Below, one piece after another: positions 9,839-17,590 of a stretch of DNA of 64,000 nucleotides. A program made the translations under genes and the position numbers. The DNA is taken from the NCBI RefSeq assembly GCF_004323595.1, contig NZ_AP019373.1, positions 1,674,001 to 1,738,000 of the forward strand. Direction: 5' to 3'. Numbering within the stretch: the stretch's first letter is position 1; each line of letters opens with the position of its first letter. Source of the stretch: Sulfuricystis thermophila. Lineage in GTDB: Bacteria > Pseudomonadota > Gammaproteobacteria > Burkholderiales > Rhodocyclaceae. The notes under the pieces were generated by a model. The model was not told the origin of the DNA. It did no database searches and was given only the letters and a program-made list of their open reading frames with translations.

Positions 9839-10710
9839 CCCCCTTCCCCCACGCCGATCTGGGCAAAAGTCTGCGCCTCCGCCAGATGTTTGTTCAAATC
9901 CCCCAAGTCCGCGACGACCGCCTCCGTGGCCGTAGCGAACCGTGCCGGCAATTCTGCCAGCTCTTCCTCCCGCCAGGGGTTGCCTGCCGCCCCAAAGCCT
10001 CGTTGCCGGCAAATCGCATCGGCCATGCGCAGACAATCGAGCATCGCCTGCGGCGCGACATCGGCCGCGTGATGGTCGCGGATGCATGCGACGAGCGCCT
10101 CACTGAACTGCCATTTCTGCGCCAGCAGGGCGCCGACGAAGGCGTGATCGGCACCGATCACCTCCTGCTCGGCGAGGTGCAGCGGTTTTCCCTTCTGTGC
10201 CGCGATACCGAGTGCGAGCGTGAATTCAGCCGCCATGGTATGGGCGAATACCACCTTACCGAAATCGTGCAGCAGCCCGGCCACATAACAGTCGCCGGGA
10301 TCGGCTTCCGAGCGGGCATGCTTCTCGCACAGCAGGCGCGCCAATGACGCGACGGACAACGAATGGAGCAGATATTGCTGGCTGTCGAAGAAGTCGGTAT
10401 GAAAGCGCGGCAGCACCCCGGCGGCGGCACAGGCCAGCGCAAGATTTTTGATCGTGTTGAGGCCGAGATAGACGACCGCCTGGCCGACCGAGCCGATCTT
10501 GTTGGGCAAGGCATAGTAGGCGGAATTGATGACGCGCAGGATACGCAGCGTCATCACCGGGTCTTTCTCGATCACGCCGACCAGCTGCTTGGGCAGGCAG
10601 TTGCTGTCCCGCGTCATCGTGAGGATGGTCTGCACGCTCTTCGGAAACGCCGGCATGCGGTCGACCGCCGCCGTCAGCCTGCGTTCGAGTTCCGGTGACA
10701 ACTGCGGCAT
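9835..10710 (-). CDS. HDOD-domain protein
   Basis: The 291-residue protein has an HDOD domain over roughly residues 15-215: MPAFPKSVQTILTMTRD, then DPVMTLRILRVINSAYYALP and LHDFGKVVFAHTMA. HDOD proteins are degenerate relatives of HD phosphohydrolases that act in bacterial signalling, often linked to c-di-GMP or motility. ATG 10710 follows GGGGGGAGCGGC. It is coupled to the downstream metallo-hydrolase by a 4-bp overlap, which suggests a joint signalling role. Confidence 0.85.
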   Translation of the reverse strand: MPQLSPELERRLTAAVDRMPAFPKSVQTILTMTRDSNCLPKQLVGVIEKDPVMTLRILRVINSAYYALPNKIGSVGQAVVYLGLNTIKNLALACAAAGVLPRFHTDFFDSQQYLLHSLSVASLARLLCEKHARSEADPGDCYVAGLLHDFGKVVFAHTMAAEFTLALGIAAQKGKPLHLAEQEVIGADHAFVGALLAQKWQFSEALVACIRDHHAADVAPQAMLDCLRMADAICRQRGFGAAGNPWREEELAELPARFATATEAVVADLGDLNKHLAEAQTFAQIGVGEGG

Positions 10711-10768
10711 GCCGCTCCCCCCAATGGTGATGAGAAGATTATACGGAGCTCGCCCGCGCCGCCAGGGG

Positions 10769-11647
10769 TCAGTCGATGGCCACGCGTTCGTAATACCGGG
10801 CGCGGTAGAGCAGACGGCGTTTCTCGGCCGTTTCGATGAAGCCACTGCGATCGTGCAACACGTTGTTGCACACCAGCCCCATGCCCGGTTCGAGCCGGCC
10901 GCGCAGGGTCCAAGGCGTCGGTGTAGCGAGGATGCGTTCGAGGGCGGCACGCGCTGCATCAGCGGCGGCATCCCAGACGATGCTCACCGTGCGCGCCGTG
11001 TAACGCATGTGCAACGTGCCATCTTCATTGACGGAAAACACCGGCCCCGGCTGTGCGGCACGCGCGACCCCCTGGTCATCGGTGCGCGGCGGGATGGTCA
11101 TCACCGCCGGCCTTGATAGGGTGCGGATGTAATCGGGATTCTCGTCGCGCAACAGGAGGTAGGCGATCTCGTGATCGAGCAACTGGTTCTCGCCGCCGCT
11201 GGCGGCGCTTTGCACGCAATGGAGCAGCAGGCCGCGGATCGTGTGCTCGGGCCGGTTGTAATAGCCGTCGGTATGCCACTTGATCGGCCGGTCGGTGTAG
11301 GGGATGAAGTCCTTGCGTTCGCCTCGGGCTTCGGCGCCAATCACCGAGAGCGGTGAAATGCCGTCGCTGTCGGTCAGCCAGTGGCCATCGAGCGTCACCA
11401 TGCCGAGCTGGGCACCCAGCCGCCGTGGAATCTCCTTGTCGGGATCCGAGCCGGTCTTGCTGACATAGATCGCCATGTTGCAGCGTCGATTGAGCGCGAC
11501 GAGGCGCTCGCGCTCCTCGGTTTTCAGCTGACGCGGATCGTCCACAGTAACGACGATGTCTTCGATACGCCGTGGCGCGGTATCGAGCTTCTGCGCCCGC
11601 CATTCGGCATAGGCGCGGGTGTCGGCAAGGTCGAAGGGGCCGGGCAT
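10769..11647 (-). CDS. TauD/TfdA-family 2-oxoglutarate-dependent dioxygenase
   Basis: This 292-residue protein carries the iron-binding motif WHTDG (about 122-126) in KWHTDGYYNRPEHT, and a C-terminal NNVLHDRSGF holding the distal His. Spacing and length fit Fe(II)/2-oxoglutarate oxygenases of the TauD/TfdA fold; TauD itself releases sulfite from taurine. The actual substrate is unknown. The gene lies in the arm transcribed away from dsr, 10 bp after the unknown 202-residue gene, so a sulfur-related substrate is plausible but inferred. Confidence 0.8.
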   Translation of the reverse strand: MPGPFDLADTRAYAEWRAQKLDTAPRRIEDIVVTVDDPRQLKTEERERLVALNRRCNMAIYVSKTGSDPDKEIPRRLGAQLGMVTLDGHWLTDSDGISPLSVIGAEARGERKDFIPYTDRPIKWHTDGYYNRPEHTIRGLLLHCVQSAASGGENQLLDHEIAYLLLRDENPDYIRTLSRPAVMTIPPRTDDQGVARAAQPGPVFSVNEDGTLHMRYTARTVSIVWDAAADAARAALERILATPTPWTLRGRLEPGMGLVCNNVLHDRSGFIETAEKRRLLYRARYYERVAID

Positions 11648-11657
11648 GCGCTTCCTT

Positions 11658-12266
11658 TCAGTCGATCGAGCCGCGCAGATCCTGCCTGCGCTGGCTTTTG
11701 GCCTGTTCCGGATTGAACAGCCCGGTGAGGGTCTTTTCGAGCATCTTCAGCGACTCGGGGGCCTCGATGTCCATCGCCTGATCGATGACCCAAAGTTTGT
11801 CCTTTTCTGGCAGGACATCGCGCAAGCAGGCAGCGAAGAAGCGTTTGAAAGCGAAATCCGGCCCCTGTTCCGTGTAGTCGAATTCGGCGTAATCGGCGGC
11901 ACGGCGGTTGAAGAGATCGATGAAGTGTCGCTGCGATTCGCCGGGCACGGCTTCACCGAGCAGCATGATGTTGTTTTCCTCGACGAAGCGGGCGATGTTC
12001 TTCACCAGCGCGCTGGTGAACTCGCTGCGTGCCGCCTCATCGAGGGCCCGGTAGGCGACCCGGTCGGCGGCCACGGCGAGAAACGCCAGATATTCGCAGA
12101 CGAAATCGAAATAGGGTCGGCCGGGATCGATGTCGTAATCGGCCTTGCGCATGCGCTTGATCGACTCGATCGCCAGCTTCCAGGCGAGTACCGCCACCAC
12201 CGAGGCGAGGGTGGCCGGGGAACGCTGCCCCGGCGTGTGGAACTTGGTCTTGAGACGGATGGCCAC
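11658..12266 (-). CDS. conserved-looking protein of unknown function, 202 residues
   Basis: I do not recognise a family. The protein is soluble-looking and mostly helical, with an N-terminal basic segment (MAIRLKTKFHTPGQRSP), a hydrophobic stretch at 20-32 (ATLASVVAVLAWKLAIES) and an aromatic-rich middle. The C-terminus is charged and there is no signal peptide. It lies between the DsrC paralogue and the TauD-type gene on the same strand, suggesting one transcript. Codon use looks like that of its neighbours, so it is probably a real gene. Confidence 0.65.
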   Translation of the reverse strand: MAIRLKTKFHTPGQRSPATLASVVAVLAWKLAIESIKRMRKADYDIDPGRPYFDFVCEYLAFLAVAADRVAYRALDEAARSEFTSALVKNIARFVEENNIMLLGEAVPGESQRHFIDLFNRRAADYAEFDYTEQGPDFAFKRFFAACLRDVLPEKDKLWVIDQAMDIEAPESLKMLEKTLTGLFNPEQAKSQRRQDLRGSID

Positions 12267-12351
12267 TTGTCAGTCAGAAAAAAGGAGTATTGCCGCTGGG
12301 CCGCCCCAAGGCAATGCGTTAAGCGCCAGAGGCGCAAACCGCTCGGCAAAA

Positions 12352-12430
12352 TATCGGACGGACCCCAAGTCGTCGGGCGCAGCGAGCACGAAAGCTCCCC
12401 CTTTCGCGAAAGGGGGATGGGGAGATTTAC
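12352..12430 (-). repeat. hairpin repeat related to the 61.9-kb tandem repeat
   Basis: On the minus strand the stretch reads CTCCCCATCCCCC, TTTCGCGAAA, GGGGGAGCTTTCGTGCTCGC, then TGCGCCCGA. Its CCCCC...GGGGG arms form a strong hairpin 3' of the DsrC paralogue. The order of blocks (CTCCCC, hairpin, CTTTxGTGCTCGCTxCGC) is the same as in the tandem copies at 61.86-62.02 kb. It may act as a terminator or mRNA-stabilising end. Confidence 0.6.
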
Positions 12431-12769
12431 TCAATAGCCCCCCTTGCCATAAGGCTGCGGAAGACCGGCGATACGGCAACCCTGCTTCGCGGCGCCGCCA
12501 TCCGGGAACAGCTCGAACATCAGCTTGTTGTCGGCTTCCGGCATCACGCCCTCATCCTGCAGCCCCTTGATCAGGTTGCGCAGGTTCGGGGTATGGCCGT
12601 CCTCCTGATATTTCTGGCGCAGATAGTTGATCACCTTCCAGTGCTGCTCGGTCAGCGCGATGCCTTCCTTTTCGGCGAAGGCGTGCACCGCCTCCTCGCT
12701 GAAATCGGGCTCGAGCAGATAGCCATAATCATCCACTTCTTTTTCGACGCCATTGATGACGATACCCAT
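12431..12769 (-). CDS. DsrC-family protein lacking the terminal cysteine (RspA-like)
   Basis: The 112-residue protein aligns end to end with the DsrC encoded at 17591: the FSEEAVHAFAEKEGI region, LTEQHWKVINYLR, and the C-terminal arm GCRIAGLPQPYG. It keeps the arm cysteine Cys98 but has Lys at 109 in place of the penultimate cysteine (KGGY instead of GCV). It therefore cannot form the intramolecular disulfide or trisulfide of true DsrC. DsrC-like proteins without the terminal cysteine have been called RspA and proposed to be regulatory. It sits between the Cas6-like gene and the unknown gene, divergent from dsrA. Confidence 0.88.
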   Translation of the reverse strand: MGIVINGVEKEVDDYGYLLEPDFSEEAVHAFAEKEGIALTEQHWKVINYLRQKYQEDGHTPNLRNLIKGLQDEGVMPEADNKLMFELFPDGGAAKQGCRIAGLPQPYGKGGY

Positions 12770-12817
12770 GTTATTTTCCTCCTTGCAGTTGGCTTGTTGA
12801 GTTGATGATTGTCCTGA

Positions 12818-13711
12818 TCAGGCGGTTGCCACGTCCGCTGGGTTCGATTTGTGCGGTACGAAGATGCCACAGCCGCGCTTGCGCTCGATGCCGAGCCCCT
12901 GCTGCATCAATCGCAGCGCTCCTTCGGCATCGAGACCATTCACCATCAGGCTGAAGCCGTGCAGCACCCCGTCCGCCGTACGGGCCGACTGGCGCTTGCC
13001 GCAAACCAGCGAACGGGGCACCAGACGTAGCGCCGCCAGCGCCCGCTGACAGGCGGCATAAAACAGCTCCTCGTCCGGTGCGTCGCTGCCGCCGAAGGTC
13101 ACGAACTTCGAATACAGCACGGGCGCCTCGGGCAGTGACTTTTCGTTGGATTCTCCGACCGCAAGCTGCGAGCCGCCAAGGTCGAGTTGCGCACCGACCA
13201 GCGCCTGTGCATCGGCGACACGGTGACGCGGCAGGCGCAGCGTCAGATGGGAACGACGCGCGAGGTACCAGACGCCTTCACCCGGACTGAGTCCATAAAG
13301 AGGATGGACGCCTGCCAGCGCCTCATCTTCCAGCCAGGGCAGCACCCCGCGGATCGCCTGCCAGAGGGCATCGGCGTGATCGAATGGCACGCTGCCGCCG
13401 CGCAACGCGAACTGCACGTCGACCATTTCCGGTGGGGCGGCGAAGGCGAAGGACGGAGCCTCTGCCGCGGATGCGACGGGAGTCTGACCGGACTCCACTG
13501 CCTGCAGCTGCTGCTTCGACCACTCTGCCATCACCCGCCCCCAGCGGCCGGCCGTGACGGGATCGATATCGAAGATCGTGAAACGCCGATGCTCGCGGAT
13601 GCGCAAGCGCAACACCGGCACGCCACCCGCCGCGAAGCGGATTTGCTGCAATTCGATTTCCTGATTACCGACCGGCACCCGGAATTTGTCTAGACTGGTA
13701 ATCTCATCCAC
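12818..13711 (-). CDS. Cas6/Cmx6-like protein with an extra N-terminal domain, no CRISPR nearby
   Basis: The 297-residue protein has two parts. Residues 1 to about 75 form a compact unrecognised domain (KFRVPVGNQEIELQQI, FTIFDIDP). From about 95 on it resembles the Cas6 subtype Cmx6 of type I-MYXAN: VDVQFALRGGSVPFDHADAL, VHPLYGL, LTLRLP and the glycine-rich end GLGIERKRGCGIFVPHK. Cas6 proteins bind or cut CRISPR repeat RNA, but no array or other cas gene is seen. The start is GTG 13711. It is the first gene of the arm divergent from dsrA, 48 bp before the DsrC paralogue. An RNA-binding role in this setting is inference. Confidence 0.72.
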   Translation of the reverse strand: MDEITSLDKFRVPVGNQEIELQQIRFAAGGVPVLRLRIREHRRFTIFDIDPVTAGRWGRVMAEWSKQQLQAVESGQTPVASAAEAPSFAFAAPPEMVDVQFALRGGSVPFDHADALWQAIRGVLPWLEDEALAGVHPLYGLSPGEGVWYLARRSHLTLRLPRHRVADAQALVGAQLDLGGSQLAVGESNEKSLPEAPVLYSKFVTFGGSDAPDEELFYAACQRALAALRLVPRSLVCGKRQSARTADGVLHGFSLMVNGLDAEGALRLMQQGLGIERKRGCGIFVPHKSNPADVATA

Positions 13712-13986
13712 GATTGCATAGGCCTTGCGGCAAGAGCTGGAACGACATTGGAGATGGGGCCGGACTATCGCACCGCAAGATGGCGAGAACCATCACCAAA
13801 TGGGAGAAAGCCGGATACTCCATCAGGGTAGGTTCCCTTACCCCTTCGAATGCGGTTATTCTACCTGCCGGAGGTATGGTGCAACTGGACGACCAGTCCT
13901 GATAATTCGCTTCAATAAAAACTGGCGCCAGATGTACGAACATCAACGCACAGTTCCCAACAGTCACCTACGAACGAGGAGATAAC
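13712..13986 (+). promoter_or_regulatory. divergent intergenic region driving dsrA and the Cas6-like arm
   Basis: This 275-bp gap lies between the starts of two divergent transcripts and must hold both promoters. It is less GC-rich towards dsrA. Visible items are an inverted repeat GGGTA-N8-TACCC at 13826-13843, an AT-rich stretch TGATAATTCGCTTCAATAAA at 13900-13919 that could contain a -10 element, and the strong dsrA ribosome site GAGGAGATAAC. No sigma-70 pair is clear enough to place. Short ORFs here look spurious. Confidence 0.5.
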
Positions 13987-15288
13987 ATGGCCAAACAGCT
14001 TCACCCAACCCCTATGCTAGACCAACTCGAGTCCGGTCCCTGGCCCAGTTTCGTCACCGGCCTGAAGCGTCTGGCAAAGGATAAGGATTACGTCGTCGAC
14101 CTGCTCGGCCACCTCGAGCATTCCTACGAAACCCGGAAGGGCTACTGGAAGGGTGGCACGGTGGGCGTGTTCGGTTACGGTGGCGGCGTGATTCCCCGCT
14201 TCACCGAAATCAAGGACGAAAAGACCGGTCAGCCGGTCTTCAAAGACGCTGCGGAATTCCATACCCTGCGCATCATGCCCCCGCCCGGCATGCACTACGA
14301 CACCGCCACACTGCGCAAATTCTGCGACATCTGGGAAAAGTATGGTTCCGGTCTGATTGCCCTGCACGGCCAGTCCGGCGACATCATGTTCCAGGGCTGC
14401 ACCACCGAGAACGTCCAACCGGCGTGGGACGAAATCAATGAGATGGGCTTCGACATGGGCGGCGCCGGTCCTGCCGTGCGCACCGCGATGTCCTGCGTCG
14501 GCGCCGCGCGCTGCGAGCAATCCTGCTATGACGAAGCGAAGGCCCATCAGAAGATCGTCAACAACTTCCTCGACGACATCCACCGCCCGGCCCTGCCGTA
14601 CAAGTTCAAGTTCAAGTTCTCCGGCTGCGGCAACGATTGCATGAACGCCATCCAGCGCGCCGACATGGCCGTGATCGGCACCTGGCGTGACAACATGAAG
14701 ACCGACGACGAGCTCGGCAAGAAGTGGTTCGCCAAGCACGGCATGAACGAGTTGATCAACGACGTCGTCAACATGTGCCCGACGCGCGCCCTGCAGGTCA
14801 AGGACACCAAGGACGTGCGCAAGGATGCGCATATCTCCGCCGTCGCCATCAACGACACCCAGTCGCTCGAGATCGACAACAAGGACTGCGTGCGCTGCAT
14901 GCACTGCATCAACGTGATGACCGGCGCGCTCGGCCCGGGCAAGGACAAGGGTGCGACGATCCTCGTCGGCGGCCACGGCCACCTGAAGATCGGCGCGACG
15001 CTGGGCACCGTCGTCGTCCCCTTCATGGATTTGAAGACGGAAGAGGACTACGACAAGCTCGTCGAGCTGGCGCAGAACATCGTCGACTTCTTCGCCGAGA
15101 ACGCGCTCGAGCATGAGCGTACCGGCGAAATGATCGAGCGCATCGGCCTGGTCAACTTCCTCGAAGGCATCGGCCTCGATCCCGACGCCAACATGGTCAA
15201 CTGCCCGCGTTCCAACCCGTACATCCGCACGGATGGCTGGGACGAGGAAGTCGCCCGGATCAACGCCAAGAAGCAGGCTGCGGCTTAA
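13987..15288 (+). CDS. dsrA: dissimilatory sulfite reductase alpha subunit (reverse type)
   Basis: DsrA and DsrB form the cytoplasmic siroheme enzyme that, in sulfur oxidisers, oxidises DsrC-bound sulfur to sulfite. The 433-residue chain shows the siroheme-[4Fe-4S] cysteines C170-x5-C176 and C214-x3-C218 (CVGAARCEQSC, SGCGNDC). An inserted ferredoxin domain has CVRCMHC at 301-307. The ribosome site GAGGAGATAAC precedes the ATG. It is the first gene of a 14-gene co-directional cluster in the order known from Allochromatium vinosum. The oxidative direction is inferred from dsrEFH and dsrL in the same cluster. Confidence 0.98.
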   Translation: MAKQLHPTPMLDQLESGPWPSFVTGLKRLAKDKDYVVDLLGHLEHSYETRKGYWKGGTVGVFGYGGGVIPRFTEIKDEKTGQPVFKDAAEFHTLRIMPPPGMHYDTATLRKFCDIWEKYGSGLIALHGQSGDIMFQGCTTENVQPAWDEINEMGFDMGGAGPAVRTAMSCVGAARCEQSCYDEAKAHQKIVNNFLDDIHRPALPYKFKFKFSGCGNDCMNAIQRADMAVIGTWRDNMKTDDELGKKWFAKHGMNELINDVVNMCPTRALQVKDTKDVRKDAHISAVAINDTQSLEIDNKDCVRCMHCINVMTGALGPGKDKGATILVGGHGHLKIGATLGTVVVPFMDLKTEEDYDKLVELAQNIVDFFAENALEHERTGEMIERIGLVNFLEGIGLDPDANMVNCPRSNPYIRTDGWDEEVARINAKKQAAA

Positions 15289-15304
15289 GCCTTCCCGCGT
15301 CAAG

Positions 15305-15334
15305 GACTGCCGGTTCCGCCCGGAACCGGCAGTC
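15305..15334 (+). promoter_or_regulatory. perfect 13-bp intercistronic hairpin between dsrA and dsrB
   Basis: GACTGCCGGTTCC (15305-15317), loop GCCC, then GGAACCGGCAGTC (15322-15334). No T-run follows, so it is not a standard terminator. A processing, stabilising or attenuating role is possible in the 108-bp spacer of two genes whose products are needed in equal amounts. Confidence 0.7.
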
Positions 15335-15396
15335 GGCCAGGCAGAAAACCCTGTTCAGATAGCAACAATTCACAACGATCATTGCGGAGACGATTC

Positions 15397-16470
15397 ATGG
15401 CTCAACCTCAAATGCGCAAGCCAGTCGAGTACTTCCTCGACAACAAGAAATTCCTCCATCCAAAACTCGCCGCCAACTACGGCAACTGGAAATACCACGA
15501 CCGTCCGCGTCCCGGCGTCCTGCATCACGTCTCCAATACTGGTGACGAGGTCTGGACCGTGCGCGCAGGTACCCAGCGGCAGATGGACGTGCACACGATC
15601 CGTCTGTTGTGCGACATCGCCGACCAATATGCCGAAGGGCGTGTTCGCTTCACGATCCGTTCCAACATCGAATACATCGTCTCCGACGAAGCCAAGGTCG
15701 GCCCGCTGATCGAAGCGCTGGAAAAGAACGGCTTCCCCGTCGGCGGCACCGGCAACTCGGTGTCGATGGTCGCCCACACTCAGGGCTGGTTGCACTGCGA
15801 CATCCCGGGCACCGATGCCTCTGGCGTCGTCAAGTCGATGATGGACGCCCTGTTCGAGGACTTCAAGAAGGAAGAGATGCCCAACCGCGTGCGCCTGTCG
15901 ACTTCCTGCTGCGAAATCAACTGCGGCGGCCAGGCCGACATCGCAGTGATCATCCAGCACACCAAACCGCCGAAGATCAACCATGACCTCGTCGCCAACG
16001 TCTGCGAACGTCCGGCCGTCGTCGCGCGCTGCCCGGTCGCGGCCATCCGTCCGGCGCTGGTCAATGGCAAGCCCTCGCTGGAAGTCGATGAGAAGAAATG
16101 CGTTTGCTGCGGCGCCTGCTACCCCCCCTGCCCGCCGATGCAGATCAACGACCCCGAGCACTCCAAGCTCGCGATCTGGGTGGGCGGCAAGAACTCCAAC
16201 GCGCGCAGCAAGCCCTCCTTCCACAAGCTGGTCGCTGCTGGCCTCCCCAACAACCCGCCGCGTTGGCCGGAAGTCAATGCCATCGTCAAGAAGATCCTCG
16301 ACACCTACAAGGCCGATGCCCGTCCGTGGGAGCGCATGGCCGACTGGATCGAGCGCATCGGCTGGCCGCGTTTCTTCGAAAAGACCGGTCTGCCCTTCAC
16401 CAAGTACATGATCGACGACTGGCGCGGCAGCCGTTACAACCTCAATGCCTCGAACCACGTCCGCTTCTGA
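15397..16470 (+). CDS. dsrB: dissimilatory sulfite reductase beta subunit (reverse type)
   Basis: The 357-residue partner of DsrA holds the catalytic siroheme site. Visible motifs are SCCEINCGG at 170-178, CERPAVVARCPV, and a ferredoxin module with C235, C238, C241 and C245 (CVCCGACYPPCP). ATG 15397 follows GGAGACGATTC; an in-frame TTG five codons upstream lacks a better ribosome site. The 3' end is 13 bp before dsrE. Confidence 0.98.
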   Translation: MAQPQMRKPVEYFLDNKKFLHPKLAANYGNWKYHDRPRPGVLHHVSNTGDEVWTVRAGTQRQMDVHTIRLLCDIADQYAEGRVRFTIRSNIEYIVSDEAKVGPLIEALEKNGFPVGGTGNSVSMVAHTQGWLHCDIPGTDASGVVKSMMDALFEDFKKEEMPNRVRLSTSCCEINCGGQADIAVIIQHTKPPKINHDLVANVCERPAVVARCPVAAIRPALVNGKPSLEVDEKKCVCCGACYPPCPPMQINDPEHSKLAIWVGGKNSNARSKPSFHKLVAAGLPNNPPRWPEVNAIVKKILDTYKADARPWERMADWIERIGWPRFFEKTGLPFTKYMIDDWRGSRYNLNASNHVRF

Positions 16471-16483
16471 GGAATTCGACACG

Positions 16484-16876
16484 ATGAAGTTTTCGATTCT
16501 GGTCAACGAAGGTCCTTACACGCACGAGGCCTCCGACACCGCCTATCAGTTTGCCAAGGCGGTGTTGGCCAAAGGGCACGAGATCTTCCGCATCTTCTTC
16601 TATCACGACGGCGTCAACAATGCCACGCGACTGACCACGCCGCCGCAGGACGACCGCAACATCGTCAACCGCTGGTCGAAACTGGCGCAGGAAAACAATC
16701 TCGACCTCGTCGTCTGCGTCGCCGCGGCCCAGCGTCGCGGCATCGTCGATGAAGGCGAGATGAAGCGTAATGGCAAGGATGCCACCAACCTGGCCCCCGG
16801 ATTCCGTATTTCCGGCCTCGGCCAATTGATCGAGGCCGGCATCCAATCCGATCGGCTGGTCGTGTTCGGCGACTGA
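16484..16876 (+). CDS. dsrE: sulfurtransferase subunit DsrE
   Basis: DsrE belongs to the DsrEFH complex (an alpha2beta2gamma2 hexamer in A. vinosum), which passes sulfur to DsrC. The 130-residue chain keeps the active cysteine at position 78 (LDLVVCVAAAQRRG), the residue used in the A. vinosum protein. An in-frame upstream extension overlaps dsrB; ATG 16484 gives the family N-terminus MKFSILVNEGPY. DsrEFH marks sulfur-oxidising rather than sulfate-reducing Dsr systems. Confidence 0.97.
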   Translation: MKFSILVNEGPYTHEASDTAYQFAKAVLAKGHEIFRIFFYHDGVNNATRLTTPPQDDRNIVNRWSKLAQENNLDLVVCVAAAQRRGIVDEGEMKRNGKDATNLAPGFRISGLGQLIEAGIQSDRLVVFGD

Positions 16877-16888
16877 GGGAGCGGACAA

Positions 16889-17251
16889 ATGACTACCAAG
16901 AAATTCATGATGGTCAATCGCAAGGCGCCCTACGGCACGATCTATGCGTGGGAAGCCCTCGAAGTGGTACTGATCGCCGCCGCCTTCGAGCAGGATGTGT
17001 CGTTGACCTTCCTCGACGATGGTGTCTATCAGCTCAAGAAAGGGCACAACACCAAGGGCATCGAGACCAAGGCCTTCGAAAAGACCTGGGGAGCGCTGGA
17101 AGATTACGACATCACCAAGCTGTATGTCGCCCAGGAATCGCTGGCGGAACGTGGTTTGACCGCCGACGATCTCGCCGTGCCCGTCGAAGTGCTCTCCCGT
17201 GCCGAAATCGGCAAACTGATGGAAGAGCAGGACGTCATCCTGTCGTTCTGA
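16889..17251 (+). CDS. dsrF: DsrF subunit of the DsrEFH sulfurtransferase
   Basis: This 120-residue protein of the DsrE/F-like fold opens with KKFMMVNRKAPYGTIYAWEA. It has no cysteine at all, in line with its structural rather than sulfur-carrying role in the hexamer. It begins 12 bp after dsrE with GAGGGAGCGGACAA as ribosome site, and dsrH follows 10 bp downstream. Confidence 0.96.
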   Translation: MTTKKFMMVNRKAPYGTIYAWEALEVVLIAAAFEQDVSLTFLDDGVYQLKKGHNTKGIETKAFEKTWGALEDYDITKLYVAQESLAERGLTADDLAVPVEVLSRAEIGKLMEEQDVILSF

Positions 17252-17261
17252 GGAAACCACC

Positions 17262-17558
17262 ATGCTGCACATCGTCAACAAATCACCTTACGACCGTCCC
17301 GCGCTGAATTCCGTCCTCGCCACCTGTGATGGCGGCACCATTCTCCTCATCGAGGATGGCGTCTTTGCTGCTGTCAAGGGCGGCGCCGAGGAAGCCAAGG
17401 TCAAGGCAGCAATGAGCAAGTTCAAGTTCTACGCACTTCAAGCCGATCTGGAAGCGCGTGGGATGGCCGATCGTGTGATCGATGGCGTCACGGTCACCGA
17501 TTACGCCGGCTTCGTCGATCTCGTCGCGGATCACAAAACCTGCCAGTCATGGCTGTAA
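17262..17558 (+). CDS. dsrH: DsrH subunit of the DsrEFH sulfurtransferase
   Basis: The 98-residue DsrH/TusB-like protein begins MLHIVNKSPYDRPALNSVL. Its single N-terminal cysteine (Cys22, LATCDGGT) lies where DsrH carries its conserved cysteine; a second cysteine is near the C-terminus (TCQSWL). It completes the EFH trio immediately upstream of dsrC, the acceptor of the complex. Confidence 0.96.
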   Translation: MLHIVNKSPYDRPALNSVLATCDGGTILLIEDGVFAAVKGGAEEAKVKAAMSKFKFYALQADLEARGMADRVIDGVTVTDYAGFVDLVADHKTCQSWL

Positions 17559-17590
17559 CCCATTTTCAATCAATCAACTAGGAGACAACA

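Noticed and set aside
12270-12479. Small minus-strand ORF reading SPHPPFAKGG
   Set aside because: This is the translation of the hairpin repeat running into the DsrC paralogue in another frame, a known type of spurious ORF.
13704-13985. ORFs on both strands in the dsrA upstream gap (87 and 86 codons)
   Set aside because: They overlap each other, lack ribosome sites and recognisable motifs, and occupy the expected promoter region.
12267-13986. A CRISPR array near the Cas6-like gene
   Set aside because: No regularly spaced direct repeats with unique spacers are present in the neighbouring gaps or elsewhere in the window; the 54-bp tandems have no unique spacers.
15409-16470. Reading dsrAB as a sulfate-reduction (reductive) enzyme
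   Set aside because: dsrEFH, dsrL, dsrN and dsrR in the same cluster and the betaproteobacterial setting point to the oxidative pathway; dsrD is not seen.
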